Below are positions 17,533 to 25,740 of a stretch of 64,000 bases of DNA, piece by piece (positions within the stretch are counted from its first letter, which is position 1; every line of letters starts with the position of its first letter). Location: positions 1 to 64,000 of the forward strand of contig CADBXM010000001.1 in assembly GCA_902798745.1 (NCBI GenBank), in the 5' to 3' direction. The stretch comes from an uncultured Eubacteriales bacterium (lineage in GTDB: Bacteria > Bacillota > Clostridia > Peptostreptococcales > Anaerovoracaceae). The translations under genes and the position numbers were made by a program. The notes under the pieces are model-generated. The model saw only the letters and a program-made list of their open reading frames with translations. It was not told the origin of the DNA and searched no databases.

Positions 17533-18387
17533 ATGAAGAACTCAATCAAAAAGATCATGGCAATCATGATGGCTATGATGATGGCACTCGCACTCGCAGC
17601 ATGCGGAGGCGGTAGCGGAAGCGAAGGCGAAAGCAGCGATGAAGGCGGAAAGCTCGCGGCTATCCAGGAAGCAGGAAAGATCGTAGTTTGCACAGACGCT
17701 GCATGGGCGCCATTCGAATACATCGGTGAGGGTGGACAGCCTACAGGAATCGACCTTGAGATCGCTCAGGCTATAGCTGATGAACTCGGAGTTGAGCTTG
17801 AGGTTCAGAACATCGCATTCGACACTATCCCGGCAGTTCTCAAGAGCGGCGACGCAGACCTCGGACTCGCCTGCATCACTATCACTGATGAGCGTAAAGA
17901 AGAGATGGCATTCACTGATCCGTACACATCAGTACAGCAGTACATGGTAGTGCCTGCAGACAGCGAGATCAAGGTGATGGAGGATCTTGCCGATAAGGCC
18001 ATCGGAACACACCTCGGAACAACAGGCGACTTCCTTGTAAGCGATGAGATCTCGGGCGGTGTACTTGCCGGAACAAGCACTGAGAACAAGCAGTACAAGG
18101 CTCTCCCTGACGCAGCTCTTGCTATGAAGAGCGATGAGCTTCAGGCCATCGTGTGCGACTCCGTACTCGCGGAAAACCTTGTCAAAGCTAACGGTGACGC
18201 ATTCCAGTGCTTCCCTGTTGCATATAGCGACGGACATGAAGCTGAAACAGAAGAGATCGGCGCTGCAATGGCTCAGGGCGATGAAGAGTTCACAGCTAAG
18301 ATCAATGAAATCATTCAGGGACTCGTTAAAGAAGGAAAGATCGACGAGTGGTTCGTACAGCACAGCGAGGCTGCTTCGAAGCTGTAG
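17533..18387 (+). CDS. Amino-acid ABC transporter substrate-binding lipoprotein
   Basis: A 284-residue family 3 (polar amino acid) binding protein. The signal peptide ends in a lipobox LAAC with the lipidated Cys at 24, followed by a Gly/Ser/Glu-rich linker. The mature part has the usual start VVCTDAAWAPFEYIGEGGQPTGIDLEIAQAIADELG and the late DSVLAENLVKAN hinge region. It would capture an amino acid outside the membrane for the permease and ATPase encoded 300 bp downstream. The context of argGH and a DDAH-type hydrolase suggests arginine, citrulline or a methylated arginine as ligand; that is inference. TGGAGGAC precedes the ATG. Confidence 0.92.
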   Translation: MKNSIKKIMAIMMAMMMALALAACGGGSGSEGESSDEGGKLAAIQEAGKIVVCTDAAWAPFEYIGEGGQPTGIDLEIAQAIADELGVELEVQNIAFDTIPAVLKSGDADLGLACITITDERKEEMAFTDPYTSVQQYMVVPADSEIKVMEDLADKAIGTHLGTTGDFLVSDEISGGVLAGTSTENKQYKALPDAALAMKSDELQAIVCDSVLAENLVKANGDAFQCFPVAYSDGHEAETEEIGAAMAQGDEEFTAKINEIIQGLVKEGKIDEWFVQHSEAASKL

Positions 18388-18421
18388 GTATTAGGGTGTT
18401 GACCGGCGGTGTATCTGGTAT

Positions 18422-18604
18422 ATAATAGACGCCGGATGTCCCCCGCCTCTTAGGCGGCGGGTTCCATTTTCGACCATCAGTGGTGGGTAACAAAATCCCC
18501 ACTGATGCTCTAGGGAGCTGAAGCTCCCGGCGTCTATTGACGGCGTCGCGCGCTCCAATCAAGCGAGCTTGTTGGAGCTTTGCTCCTGGTTGAATAGACG
18601 CCGG
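18422..18604 (+). other. Multibranched structured element between ABC binding-protein and permease genes
   Basis: An outer 12-bp stem AATAGACGCCGG (18424-18435) with CCGGCGTCTATT (18527-18538) encloses three hairpins: CCGCC/GGCGG (18443-18457), CATCAGTGG/CCACTGATG (18475-18507) and GGGAGC/GCTCCC (18513-18528). A third copy of the outer motif, GAATAGACGCCGG, is at 18592-18604. A module at 18561-18594 with hairpin GGAGC-TTT-GCTCC recurs before cdd. It could be an attenuator or processing site that lowers permease expression, or a remnant of an IS200/IS605-type end. No transposase gene is present. Confidence 0.6.
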
Positions 18605-18693
18605 TACGTCTGATACTTGATTCAGAAATAATATTAACCATGCATGGGCTGCGGTTATGACCGTGGCCTATGCGAGTATAGAGGGGTAATGAA

Positions 18694-19416
18694 TTGTTTG
18701 ACAGTTTAAAAGAAGGATTCATAAAGACCTTTATAAGGGACAACCGTTATCAGGTGTTCCTTGAAGGTTTCAAGAATACGATGATCATCACTATCGTAGC
18801 GGCGCTGATAGGTATCGTGCTCGGCGTCATCGTATCGTTCATTCACTCTTTGGCGGATAACGCCAGAGATAAGCATCAGGATACATTTGGCGCGAAATGC
18901 CTGATGGCACTGGACAAGATCTGTTCGGCATATGTAGCAGTCGTAAGAGGCACGCCTTTAGCCATCCAGCTGATGATCATGACATTCATTATCATGAGCG
19001 GATTCCCTAACAAAGTAATGGTCTGCTGCATAGCGTTCGGCGTCAATTCGGGAGCTTACGTTTCCGAAGTAATCAGGGGCGGAATCGGATCGGTAGACTT
19101 CGGACAGACAGAGGCCGGGCGTTCGCTTGGGTTGTCTCAGATCGGAACTCTTCGTCTGATCGTCCTTCCACAGGCCATAAAGAACATCCTGCCGGCGCTC
19201 TGCAACGAGGCGATCGCCGTTCTCAAGGAGACATCGATCGTGGGAATGGTAGCAGTAGTCGACCTGACACGTGCCGGCGACCTTGTCCGCAGCAGGACGA
19301 TGTCACCATACTTCACACTCATTTCCGTTGCGATAGTTTATTTCATTCTCGTATTCGGCCTCTCCAAGGCTGTAGGAAGACTGGAAAGGAGGCTGGCTCA
19401 GAGTGATAGACATTAA
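18694..19416 (+). CDS. Amino-acid ABC transporter permease
   Basis: A 240-residue HisM/GlnP-type permease. The EAA-type coupling loop reads [33 protein letters not shown], diagnostic of polar amino-acid importers, and about five helices surround it. The start is a TTG at 18694, preceded by GAGGGG at seven bases; the nearby ATG at 18689 is out of frame and closes at once. It overlaps the ATPase gene by 14 bp. Together with the binding protein upstream and the ATPase downstream it makes a complete importer. Confidence 0.92.
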   Translation: MFDSLKEGFIKTFIRDNRYQVFLEGFKNTMIITIVAALIGIVLGVIVSFIHSLADNARDKHQDTFGAKCLMALDKICSAYVAVVRGTPLAIQLMIMTFIIMSGFPNKVMVCCIAFGVNSGAYVSEVIRGGIGSVDFGQTEAGRSLGLSQIGTLRLIVLPQAIKNILPALCNEAIAVLKETSIVGMVAVVDLTRAGDLVRSRTMSPYFTLISVAIVYFILVFGLSKAVGRLERRLAQSDRH

Positions 19417-20125
19417 GGGACTGTACAAAGATTTCGGAGATCTGAAAGTCCTGAAGAACATCGATCTCCATATTGATAAAGGCGAGAGAGTCGTCATAAT
19501 CGGGCCTTCGGGCTCGGGCAAGAGCACTCTGCTGAGATGCATGAACATGCTCGAGGTGCCGACAGCCGGGCAAATCATTTTCGAGGGCACAGACCTCACG
19601 GATAAGAAGACCGACCTCGATACAGTGCGCTGTAAGATGGGAATGGTATTCCAGCAGTTCAACCTGTTTCCTCACAAGACTATACTCGAGAACATGACTC
19701 TCGCTCCGCTGTATCACAAGATGATGAGCGAGGCCGAAGCCAAGGAAAGAGCAATGGAACTTTTGACCAGGATCGGACTTGCGGACAAAGCGGACGTTTA
19801 TCCGGTCACACTTTCGGGCGGACAGAAACAGCGTGTAGCCATAGTTCGAGCTCTCGCGATGGGACCTGATGTGATGCTCTTCGACGAGCCTACATCGGCT
19901 CTTGACCCTGAGATGGTAGGAGAAGTACTTGAGCTCATCAAGGAACTCGCGGACGACGGTATGACTATGGCCATAGTTACACATGAGATGGGCTTTGCCA
20001 AAGAGGTAGGCACACGCGTGATCTTCATGGACGAAGGCGTGATCGCCGAGGAAAACGAACCTAAGGAATTCTTCGAAAACCCTCAGAACCCGAGGCTGCA
20101 GGACTTCCTTTCAAAGGTGCTGTAA
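19403..20125 (+). CDS. Amino-acid ABC transporter ATP-binding protein (GlnQ/ArtP type)
   Basis: A 240-residue ATPase. Motifs are Walker [11 protein letters not shown]-loop [16 protein letters not shown], signature [17 protein letters not shown], Walker [17 protein letters not shown] and switch His in IVTHEMGFA. All match the polar amino-acid uptake class. Translation starts at GTG 19403 inside the end of the permease gene, with AAAGGAGG upstream. A small GGCGCT/AGCGCC hairpin follows the gene near 20170-20192. Substrate as discussed for the binding protein. Confidence 0.95.
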   Translation: MIDIKGLYKDFGDLKVLKNIDLHIDKGERVVIIGPSGSGKSTLLRCMNMLEVPTAGQIIFEGTDLTDKKTDLDTVRCKMGMVFQQFNLFPHKTILENMTLAPLYHKMMSEAEAKERAMELLTRIGLADKADVYPVTLSGGQKQRVAIVRALAMGPDVMLFDEPTSALDPEMVGEVLELIKELADDGMTMAIVTHEMGFAKEVGTRVIFMDEGVIAEENEPKEFFENPQNPRLQDFLSKVL

Positions 20126-20238
20126 TAGTCATTCGAGCAGCACGCGGGATAACGTACGACATATACAAGGCGCTGAAGTCATGTAGCGCCACTCAAAATA
20201 GATGAAATAATAAATGCAAATAAAGGAGATAATCATAA

Positions 20239-21009
20239 ATGTTCAAGCATACGATAGTAAGGACACCATGCTCAAAAGTCTGTGATGGGATCACATCCGC
20301 GCCGGAACTCGGCCAGCCGATCTATGAAAAAGCTCTTGAGCAGCACGCGGCATACATCGAAGCTCTCAAGTCGTGCGGAGTAGACGTAAAAGTTCTTCCG
20401 GCTCTAGAAGAGTATCCGGATTCATGCTTTGTTGAGGACGTAGCTGTCCTGGCGGAGAAGTGCGCCATTATCACAAATCCGGGAGCCGGCACAAGAAACG
20501 GAGAGACGGAGTTCATAATCCCGACTATCAAGGAGTTTTATTCCGATGATCAGATCGGATACATCAAAGCTCCGGGAACTCTGGAAGGCGGAGATGTGAT
20601 GATGGTGGGAGACACCTTCTACGTAGGGGTTTCCGCAAGGACCAATGAAGAGGGAATCAGGCAGTTCGCTGAGTTCTACGGCAAGTTCGGATACGAAGTG
20701 AAGGCCGTTCCTCTGACGGAAGTGCTCCACCTCAAGACGGGTGTCAATTACATCGAGAATGGAAAGATGCTCGTATCGGGCGAGTTCATCGACAAGGAAG
20801 ACTTCGCGCAGTACGAGAAGATCGTGGTGCCTGAGGAAGAGGCATACGGCGCAAACTGCATTTGGATGAATGGAACTGTTATCGTTCCTGAAGGCTATGA
20901 AGCAGTAAAGAAAGCTGTTGAGGACGCCGGGTATCCTGTTATCACAGTAGACACCTCTGAATTCAGAAAGATCGACGGAGGCCTCAGCTGCCTGTCACTC
21001 AGATTCTGA
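20239..21009 (+). CDS. Dimethylarginine dimethylaminohydrolase / arginine-deiminase-like hydrolase
   Basis: A 256-residue member of the guanidino-modifying (pentein) family. DSCFVEDVAV (61-70) and LEGGDV (115-120) are substrate-binding segments, the catalytic His is H164 in LHLKTG, and the nucleophile Cys is C251 in GGLSCLSLRF at the extreme C-terminus. The size and GLSCLSLR ending fit DDAH better than the approximately 400-residue ArcA. DDAH converts mono- or dimethylarginine to citrulline plus an amine; some relatives use arginine itself. It sits directly after an amino-acid importer and shortly after argGH, which would turn the citrulline into arginine. Confidence 0.85.
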   Translation: MFKHTIVRTPCSKVCDGITSAPELGQPIYEKALEQHAAYIEALKSCGVDVKVLPALEEYPDSCFVEDVAVLAEKCAIITNPGAGTRNGETEFIIPTIKEFYSDDQIGYIKAPGTLEGGDVMMVGDTFYVGVSARTNEEGIRQFAEFYGKFGYEVKAVPLTEVLHLKTGVNYIENGKMLVSGEFIDKEDFAQYEKIVVPEEEAYGANCIWMNGTVIVPEGYEAVKKAVEDAGYPVITVDTSEFRKIDGGLSCLSLRF

Positions 21010-21050
21010 TCGGACAATAGATCAGCGAAAACAGCAAAATGCAGAAATAT

Positions 21051-21090
21051 AAAAATGTGCCGTATCCACATGGATGCGGCATTTTTGTTG
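21051..21090 (+). terminator. Terminator after the DDAH-type gene
   Basis: AAAATG...CCGTATCC pairs with GGATGCGGCATTTT around an ACAT loop and is followed by TTTTTGTTG. The 5' strand has a two-base bulge. It closes the arginine-related operon. Confidence 0.75.
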
Positions 21091-21226
21091 TCTGAAAGGT
21101 TTTGCAAAGATTAGTTTGCGGCAGCGACCTGGGAGTCGATGCGCATTCCCATGCCCGGCCGCCGCTTCTGACATAGCGCAAAAAGACTGTTGATTATTCA
21201 TATGAGGCACATTATCCTTAAATCAA

Positions 21227-21724
21227 ATGGATTATCTTATTCGTGAACTGGAAGAGAAAGATAACAAGAAGATAGAGCACATCATCCGGACATGTCTTAT
21301 CGAATACGGAGCCGATCATGAGGGAACCGCGTGGGCAGACCCTATGCTCGGAGAGTTTTCTTCTGTTTATAATACCGAGGGGAGAAAATACTGGGTCGTT
21401 GAGACCGCGGATGGCAGGATAGTAGGCGGGACCGGTATCGGAGAAGTAGAGGGCAGCCCCGGTGTCTGTGAACTTCAGAAAATGTACTGCCTGCAGGAGG
21501 TGCGCGGGACGGGCGTAGCTCATGAACTTATGGAAACGGCGTTATCCTATGCGGAAGAGTATTATGATAAGTGCTACCTCGAGACATTCAGCAACATGGT
21601 CCCTGCCCTGAAGTTCTACAAAAAGCACGGCTTCGAGCTGACCGATCAGAGACTTGGGGCGACAGGTCACTTCGCATGCGATGTGTTGTTTATAAAAGAT
21701 TTGACTAATGATATAAAGGGGTAA
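21227..21724 (+). CDS. GNAT family N-acetyltransferase
   Basis: A 165-residue single GNAT domain. The acetyl-CoA-binding region is VCELQKMYCLQEVRGTGVAHELMETAL, a slight variant of the RxxGxG/A loop, followed by CYLETFSNMVPALKFYKKHGFEL, the typical beta5-alpha4 segment. The substrate is unknown. The next gene begins six bases after its stop, so they are co-transcribed. No strong ribosome binding site is visible before this ATG. Confidence 0.85.
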   Translation: MDYLIRELEEKDNKKIEHIIRTCLIEYGADHEGTAWADPMLGEFSSVYNTEGRKYWVVETADGRIVGGTGIGEVEGSPGVCELQKMYCLQEVRGTGVAHELMETALSYAEEYYDKCYLETFSNMVPALKFYKKHGFELTDQRLGATGHFACDVLFIKDLTNDIKG

Positions 21725-21730
21725 CGGGTA

Positions 21731-22405
21731 ATGGGAGAACATATCGATATTGGCTATATGTGCCTTGATGCAATAAGAAGCAGATACCGTATTGTGCCAT
21801 TCGACATAGGCGATGACGCGCTGATGAAGGCAAAAGGAATGATGTTCACAACAGAGTCATATGAGGTTGAGGGATTTGGACATCTTTGCGTATTGAGAAT
21901 GAAAGCGTTCGCCGGTTTGATGAAAATGGAGACGGTAGTGCTCGCTCCTGAACATAAAGACATGCCGCTTCTCAACATCGACTGGGTATCGGCATTCGGC
22001 AGCGAGACACAGATAGTAGAACTGTATGATATCCAACTGGAAGATTATCCGGCTGAATACCTGGATGCCTTCGCAAAAATCAAAGACAGGGACAGCGACA
22101 TTCCGGAATACCGCTCGGGAGATCATTGGTACGACGATATAAAATACGCGTGCTCTTATTCAAAAAAAGACAGAAAAGCCGGCATGCGTTTCAATACCGC
22201 AGCGGAATCCTATCTTAAAAAGTATCTTGAACAAGCGGGAACGGCAAAGACATGTGAGGCGTCGATGAAAAAAGCTCTGACGAGAAGTTTTGCTGAACAG
22301 CTCATCTCACAGGGCGGTCCGGCGGTAGATCAGGTAACAAAGCTGTTCGGGGAAGATATTGCACGCAGATTGATCATGCGGCATATGTACGGAGCGGACG
22401 AATAG
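21731..22405 (+). CDS. Uncharacterised protein, possible bilin-reductase-like fold
   Basis: A 224-residue soluble protein with no motif I can name firmly. The middle part (YEVEGFGHLCVLRMKAFAGL, then METVVLAPEHKDMPLLNIDWVSAFG) has a pattern of strands like ferredoxin-dependent bilin reductases, in which a PxxxxDxV segment lines the active site. The rest is helical and charged. This resemblance is weak and from memory. It lies between a GNAT gene (6-bp gap) and a membrane DUF1295 protein gene (29-bp gap), all on the plus strand, with a good AAAGGGG site upstream. Confidence 0.4.
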   Translation: MGEHIDIGYMCLDAIRSRYRIVPFDIGDDALMKAKGMMFTTESYEVEGFGHLCVLRMKAFAGLMKMETVVLAPEHKDMPLLNIDWVSAFGSETQIVELYDIQLEDYPAEYLDAFAKIKDRDSDIPEYRSGDHWYDDIKYACSYSKKDRKAGMRFNTAAESYLKKYLEQAGTAKTCEASMKKALTRSFAEQLISQGGPAVDQVTKLFGEDIARRLIMRHMYGADE

Positions 22406-22434
22406 AAATAAAGAAATAGGGGGATTGGTTTAGA

Positions 22435-23229
22435 GTGAGTACTTTTCTAATTGCTTTGATCGTTGCCATGGCGGCCAGCGCCATTGGCTTCAAGAAATAT
22501 GTCTGGTTCATATCCATAGGCTACGGATTTGCGGTATGCGCTTTGGGCATCACTTATCTCATAAAGTTCCACAACATCATGTACGCCGCGGCGGTCATTG
22601 CCTGTGTTCTGTTCATCGTCTATGGCTTAAGGCTGGGCGGATATCTGGCGTACAGAGAACTCAAAATCAGTTCATACAACAACAAAATGAAGACAGAGAT
22701 CAAGGACGGCAAGGGGATGTCGATCGTTGCCAAATGCGCGATCTGGATCTCTGCCGCATTGCTTTATGTATGCGAGACATCTCCTGTGATGTTCAGGCTC
22801 GAGAACGGAGCGGCAAGTGACGGATGGCTAACAGCAGGCATCATTCTGATGATATGCGGACTATGTATTGAGACAGCAGCGGACTTGCAGAAGAATGCAG
22901 CAAAGAAAAAAAGACCGGGGCGTTTTGTTGATACCGGGCTGTATAGGGTAGTAAGATGTCCGAATTACTTTGGAGAGATGACATTCTGGACCGGTGTGTT
23001 TGTATCGGGAATTTCATCAAATGCAGGAGCGGCGCAGTGGGTCTGCGCTTTGCTGGGATACCTTGGTATAATATATGTGATGTTCGGCGGAGCGCGCCGT
23101 CTTGAGATCAGGCAGAACAAGTCATATGGATCAGACCCTGAGTATCAGGCGTACGTGAAAAGCACGCCTATAATGATACCGCTGATACCGTTGTACAGTG
23201 TAGAGAAATACAAATGGCTGGTCGCCTGA
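22435..23229 (+). CDS. DUF1295 / steroid-reductase-like membrane protein
   Basis: A 264-residue integral membrane protein with about six helices. The C-terminal half matches the DUF1295/isoprenylcysteine methyltransferase-like family: GRFVDTGLYRVVRCPNYFGEMTFWTGVF, where the RxPNYFGE segment binds the cofactor in relatives, and a late EYQAYVKSTPIMIP. Whether it is a reductase or methyltransferase is not known. The start is GTG at 22435, with AGGGGG upstream. It is the third gene of a small cluster and is followed by a strong hairpin terminator at 23281-23313. Confidence 0.75.
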   Translation: MSTFLIALIVAMAASAIGFKKYVWFISIGYGFAVCALGITYLIKFHNIMYAAAVIACVLFIVYGLRLGGYLAYRELKISSYNNKMKTEIKDGKGMSIVAKCAIWISAALLYVCETSPVMFRLENGAASDGWLTAGIILMICGLCIETAADLQKNAAKKKRPGRFVDTGLYRVVRCPNYFGEMTFWTGVFVSGISSNAGAAQWVCALLGYLGIIYVMFGGARRLEIRQNKSYGSDPEYQAYVKSTPIMIPLIPLYSVEKYKWLVA

Positions 23230-23250
23230 TACAACTGTTAACCCCTCCAC

Positions 23251-23331
23251 CGGAGGTTCTCACCTCATCCAGATCACAACAAAAACAGCAGGCGTGAAGC
23301 CTGCTGTTTTTATTGGTGTCCCGGAGAGGAT
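23251..23331. repeat. Partial duplicate of the tRNA-Arg 3' end with downstream terminator
   Basis: The copy starts with CGGAGGTTCTCACCTCATCC (23251-23270), has its own terminator hairpin (ACAGCAGGC/GCCTGCTGT, about 23285-23310) and ends with TGGTGTCCCGGAGAGGAT (23314-23331). Those 18 bases equal the last 18 bases of the tRNA gene at 23533-23550. The same order of three blocks is found at 23467-23550. The 135 bp between the copies show no gene I can support. Confidence 0.75.
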
Positions 23332-23498
23332 AGCGTCACCGTCAAGGGCCGTGAAATTCTCTCGGATCAGGAACACTGTGAGAACACCCTCGACAATTTC
23401 ACTTCCTCCCTTGACTGTGCCGCGATGCGGGTGTGAGAGAAGGAGCATACACCCGAATACGAACCACGGAGGTTCTCACCTCATCCACGCCATCAAGC

Positions 23499-23529
23499 AA
23501 AAATGACAGGCCTGTGGCCTGCCATTTTT
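23499..23529 (-). terminator. Terminator of tRNA-Arg
   Basis: CAGGCC-TGT-GGCCTG is flanked by AAAAATG on one side and CCATTTTT on the other, immediately past the tRNA 3' end on the minus strand. It forms a symmetric hairpin followed by a U run in the tRNA transcript. Confidence 0.75.
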
Positions 23530-23532
23530 ACT

Positions 23533-23608
23533 TGGTGTCCCGGAGAGGATTCGAACCTCCGACACCCGCTTTAGGAGAGCGGTGCTCTGTCCCCTGAGCT
23601 ACCGAGAC
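23533..23608 (-). tRNA. tRNA-Arg (anticodon CCT)
   Basis: A 76-nt cloverleaf on the minus strand: acceptor GTCTCGG pairs with CCGGGAC, the D arm contains AGCTCAGGGGACAGAGC, the anticodon loop CTCCTAA gives CCT (reads AGG), the T arm is GGAGG-TTCGAAT-CCTCT, and CCA is encoded. The gene has its own promoter and terminator. Its last 18 bases are duplicated about 219 bp downstream at 23314-23331, a pattern expected where an element integrated into a tRNA 3' end. Confidence 0.97.
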
Positions 23609-23625
23609 ATATGTTGCGCTTAGGT

Positions 23626-23654
23626 ATGATAACACAGAGTCGAAAATATATCAA
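23626..23654 (-). promoter_or_regulatory. Promoter of tRNA-Arg
   Basis: Reading the minus strand, TTGATA (23654-23649) is followed after 17 bp by TATCAT (23631-23626), with the tRNA 5' end 18 bp downstream. Confidence 0.7.
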
Positions 23655-23814
23655 CGGAAAAAGAAGTGTCATAGCGGGTGTGAGACGACAGCGGGTGTAG
23701 CTCAGGCAAGCCACTCAAACGCCAAACATACTGACAAGAAAAGAAAAAAAGAGTAAAATTAAAAAGGAATTATTTGCGGAAAAGCAAATGAAAGAAACGG
23801 GGAGGACACAGGCT

Positions 23815-25692
23815 ATGAGAATAATAAAACCGTTGATCTTAACAGTCTTGATGACAATGCTGGTGCTGGTGATGAGCGCCTGCGGCAGCAAGACTGAGAC
23901 GGGGGAAATGACCGGAAAGCTTACGGAAGCTCTCGGGAACTCCATCGTAGTAGATGCCGGCGGCGAATCGACTGAATTTGTCACAGCTGATTCAACAGTT
24001 TATTATATGGGCTCGACCGATCATATTTGTATAAATGATGAGATAAACGTTAAGTACCATAAAAAGGGAAATAAGTGCTACGCCGATGTCGTAACGCTCA
24101 AGAAACACGTGCAGGAGACATTATCTTTCTCTGGTACAGTCAGCGATGTGCATGATAACCGCGTCACCGTTACCGGCAACAGTCTTACTGTTGAGTTCAT
24201 AATCGGCAGTAAAACTGAGATCGATGGCAAACTGGACGATGGCGATGAGGTCGACGTAGTGTACACGGGTAATCTGAGCGAATACCCTGTTGCAAAGAGC
24301 ATCACTGTAACAAAAGAAAAGGAAGCCCCTAAGCAGCAGAAAGTAAGCGGTATCGTAACTGACTTCACAAGCAACTCCATAGCCATAAGCATCGATTCTG
24401 CGCATTCGTACAGATTCAGCTTTGACGCTAAGACCAAAGTCACCGGTTTGGATAAGTATGTAAAAGTGGGCGATAGTGTGACGATCACGTTCACAGGCGA
24501 TGTCGATGACGCTCCTGTTGCAGTTGAGATCAACATCACAAAGAAAGCAGAGGAGGTCAAGAAGACGCTCAATGGTACCATCGAGGCTGTCGCCAAAGAT
24601 CATATAGTGGTGGATACGGGCAAGACTGCTTATATTATCAAGACTGACAAATACACTGTATTCACAGGCGAAAAGCCTGCCAAAGGATATAAAACTAAGG
24701 TCACATACTACGGACAGCTCGGCGGAAAAGCCACGGCGACCATCGTACACTGCGTAAAGGATGAGTCCGGCAAAGTAACAAAATACAAAGTAGTGTTCAC
24801 TGACGGCATGGGCAATGTTCTCAAGACCCAGAAGGTTGAGAAAGGCAAGTCAGCAACTGCTCCAAGCAAGCCGGTAAGGGATGGTTACACGTTCAAAGGA
24901 TGGGACAAGGATTTCAAGAAGGTCACATCCGACCTGAAAGTCAACGCCAAGTGGAGCAAGAACAAAGAGCCTGAACCTAAGCCGGAGCCAAAACCTGAGC
25001 CTGAGCCTGAACCTGAACCGGAACCTACGCCGGTGCCTGAAGTACCGGTAGTAACAGAGGGAACTATCACCCATTGGACTTCAGACGGAGATGATACATT
25101 CGGACTCCAACCTGAAGACGGCGACGAGATCACACTCGCGGTCGGAGACTTTACCGATATCGCTCCGGGCTATATGGCCGAGGAGGGAGATGTCATAAAG
25201 GCTACATATCTGGAGTCGGATATGAAGGCGACCAAGATAGAACTTGTCAGCAAGGTAGAGAAAGAAGAAGAGGAAGAAGTGGTCCCTGAACCTGAGCCTG
25301 AGGAAGAGGAAGAAGTGACTCCGGAACCTGAACCTGAAGAGGAAGCAGTTCCTGAGCCTGAACCTGAAGAAGAGGAAGAAGTGACACCTGAGCCTGAACC
25401 ACAGGTAGAGGCAGAACCTGAACCGGAGCCTGAAGAGGAAGAGCCTGCTGAAGTCATAATAGAGTCAGGTGCTACTATAATCGAAGGCAATGAAGAAAAG
25501 AGGACCGCTAAACTGGAACTCGATAACGGTGACACAGTCACTCTGGCCCTCGATGGTGATACTACGATAGCCAGCGGTTACTTCCCTGCGAAGGGCGATG
25601 AAGTGAAGATCACTTACGAAAAGAATGGTATGACCCTCAGAGAGATTCAGCTTGTAAACAGGCCGGCTCCGGAAGAGGACAGCGAAGAATAA
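23815..25692 (+). CDS. Repeat-containing surface lipoprotein with InlB-type repeat and Glu-Pro stalk
   Basis: A 625-residue exported lipoprotein. The signal peptide ends MSACGSK with Cys at 23. At least four similar beta-rich modules of about 70 residues follow (GTVSDVHDNRVTV..., GIVTDFTSNSIAI..., GTIEAVAKDHIVV..., with related ones near the C-terminus), each with a DEVDVVYTG-like strand, resembling DUF5666. One Listeria-Bacteroides/InlB-type repeat follows (VVFTDGMGNVLKTQKVEKG to GYTFKGWDKDF). Two long PEPEPE/EEEEE spacers separate the last modules, suggesting an extended stalk at the cell surface. The ATG at 23815 has GGGGAGG upstream and is preferred to one nine codons earlier. Function unknown. 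Confidence 0.75.
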   Translation: MRIIKPLILTVLMTMLVLVMSACGSKTETGEMTGKLTEALGNSIVVDAGGESTEFVTADSTVYYMGSTDHICINDEINVKYHKKGNKCYADVVTLKKHVQETLSFSGTVSDVHDNRVTVTGNSLTVEFIIGSKTEIDGKLDDGDEVDVVYTGNLSEYPVAKSITVTKEKEAPKQQKVSGIVTDFTSNSIAISIDSAHSYRFSFDAKTKVTGLDKYVKVGDSVTITFTGDVDDAPVAVEINITKKAEEVKKTLNGTIEAVAKDHIVVDTGKTAYIIKTDKYTVFTGEKPAKGYKTKVTYYGQLGGKATATIVHCVKDESGKVTKYKVVFTDGMGNVLKTQKVEKGKSATAPSKPVRDGYTFKGWDKDFKKVTSDLKVNAKWSKNKEPEPKPEPKPEPEPEPEPEPTPVPEVPVVTEGTITHWTSDGDDTFGLQPEDGDEITLAVGDFTDIAPGYMAEEGDVIKATYLESDMKATKIELVSKVEKEEEEEVVPEPEPEEEEEVTPEPEPEEEAVPEPEPEEEEEVTPEPEPQVEAEPEPEPEEEEPAEVIIESGATIIEGNEEKRTAKLELDNGDTVTLALDGDTTIASGYFPAKGDEVKITYEKNGMTLREIQLVNRPAPEEDSEE

Positions 25693-25740
25693 AGTTAATA
25701 AACACGTGGGGAGATGCAAGGCAAATATAGGAGGAGCGAT

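Noticed and set aside
23314-23331. Second tRNA gene
   Set aside because: Only the last 18 nt are tRNA-like; no anticodon or D arm follows.
23260-23448. 62-codon minus-strand frame between the tRNA-end copies
   Set aside because: It crosses the terminator and tRNA-derived repeat, so it is not a plausible gene.
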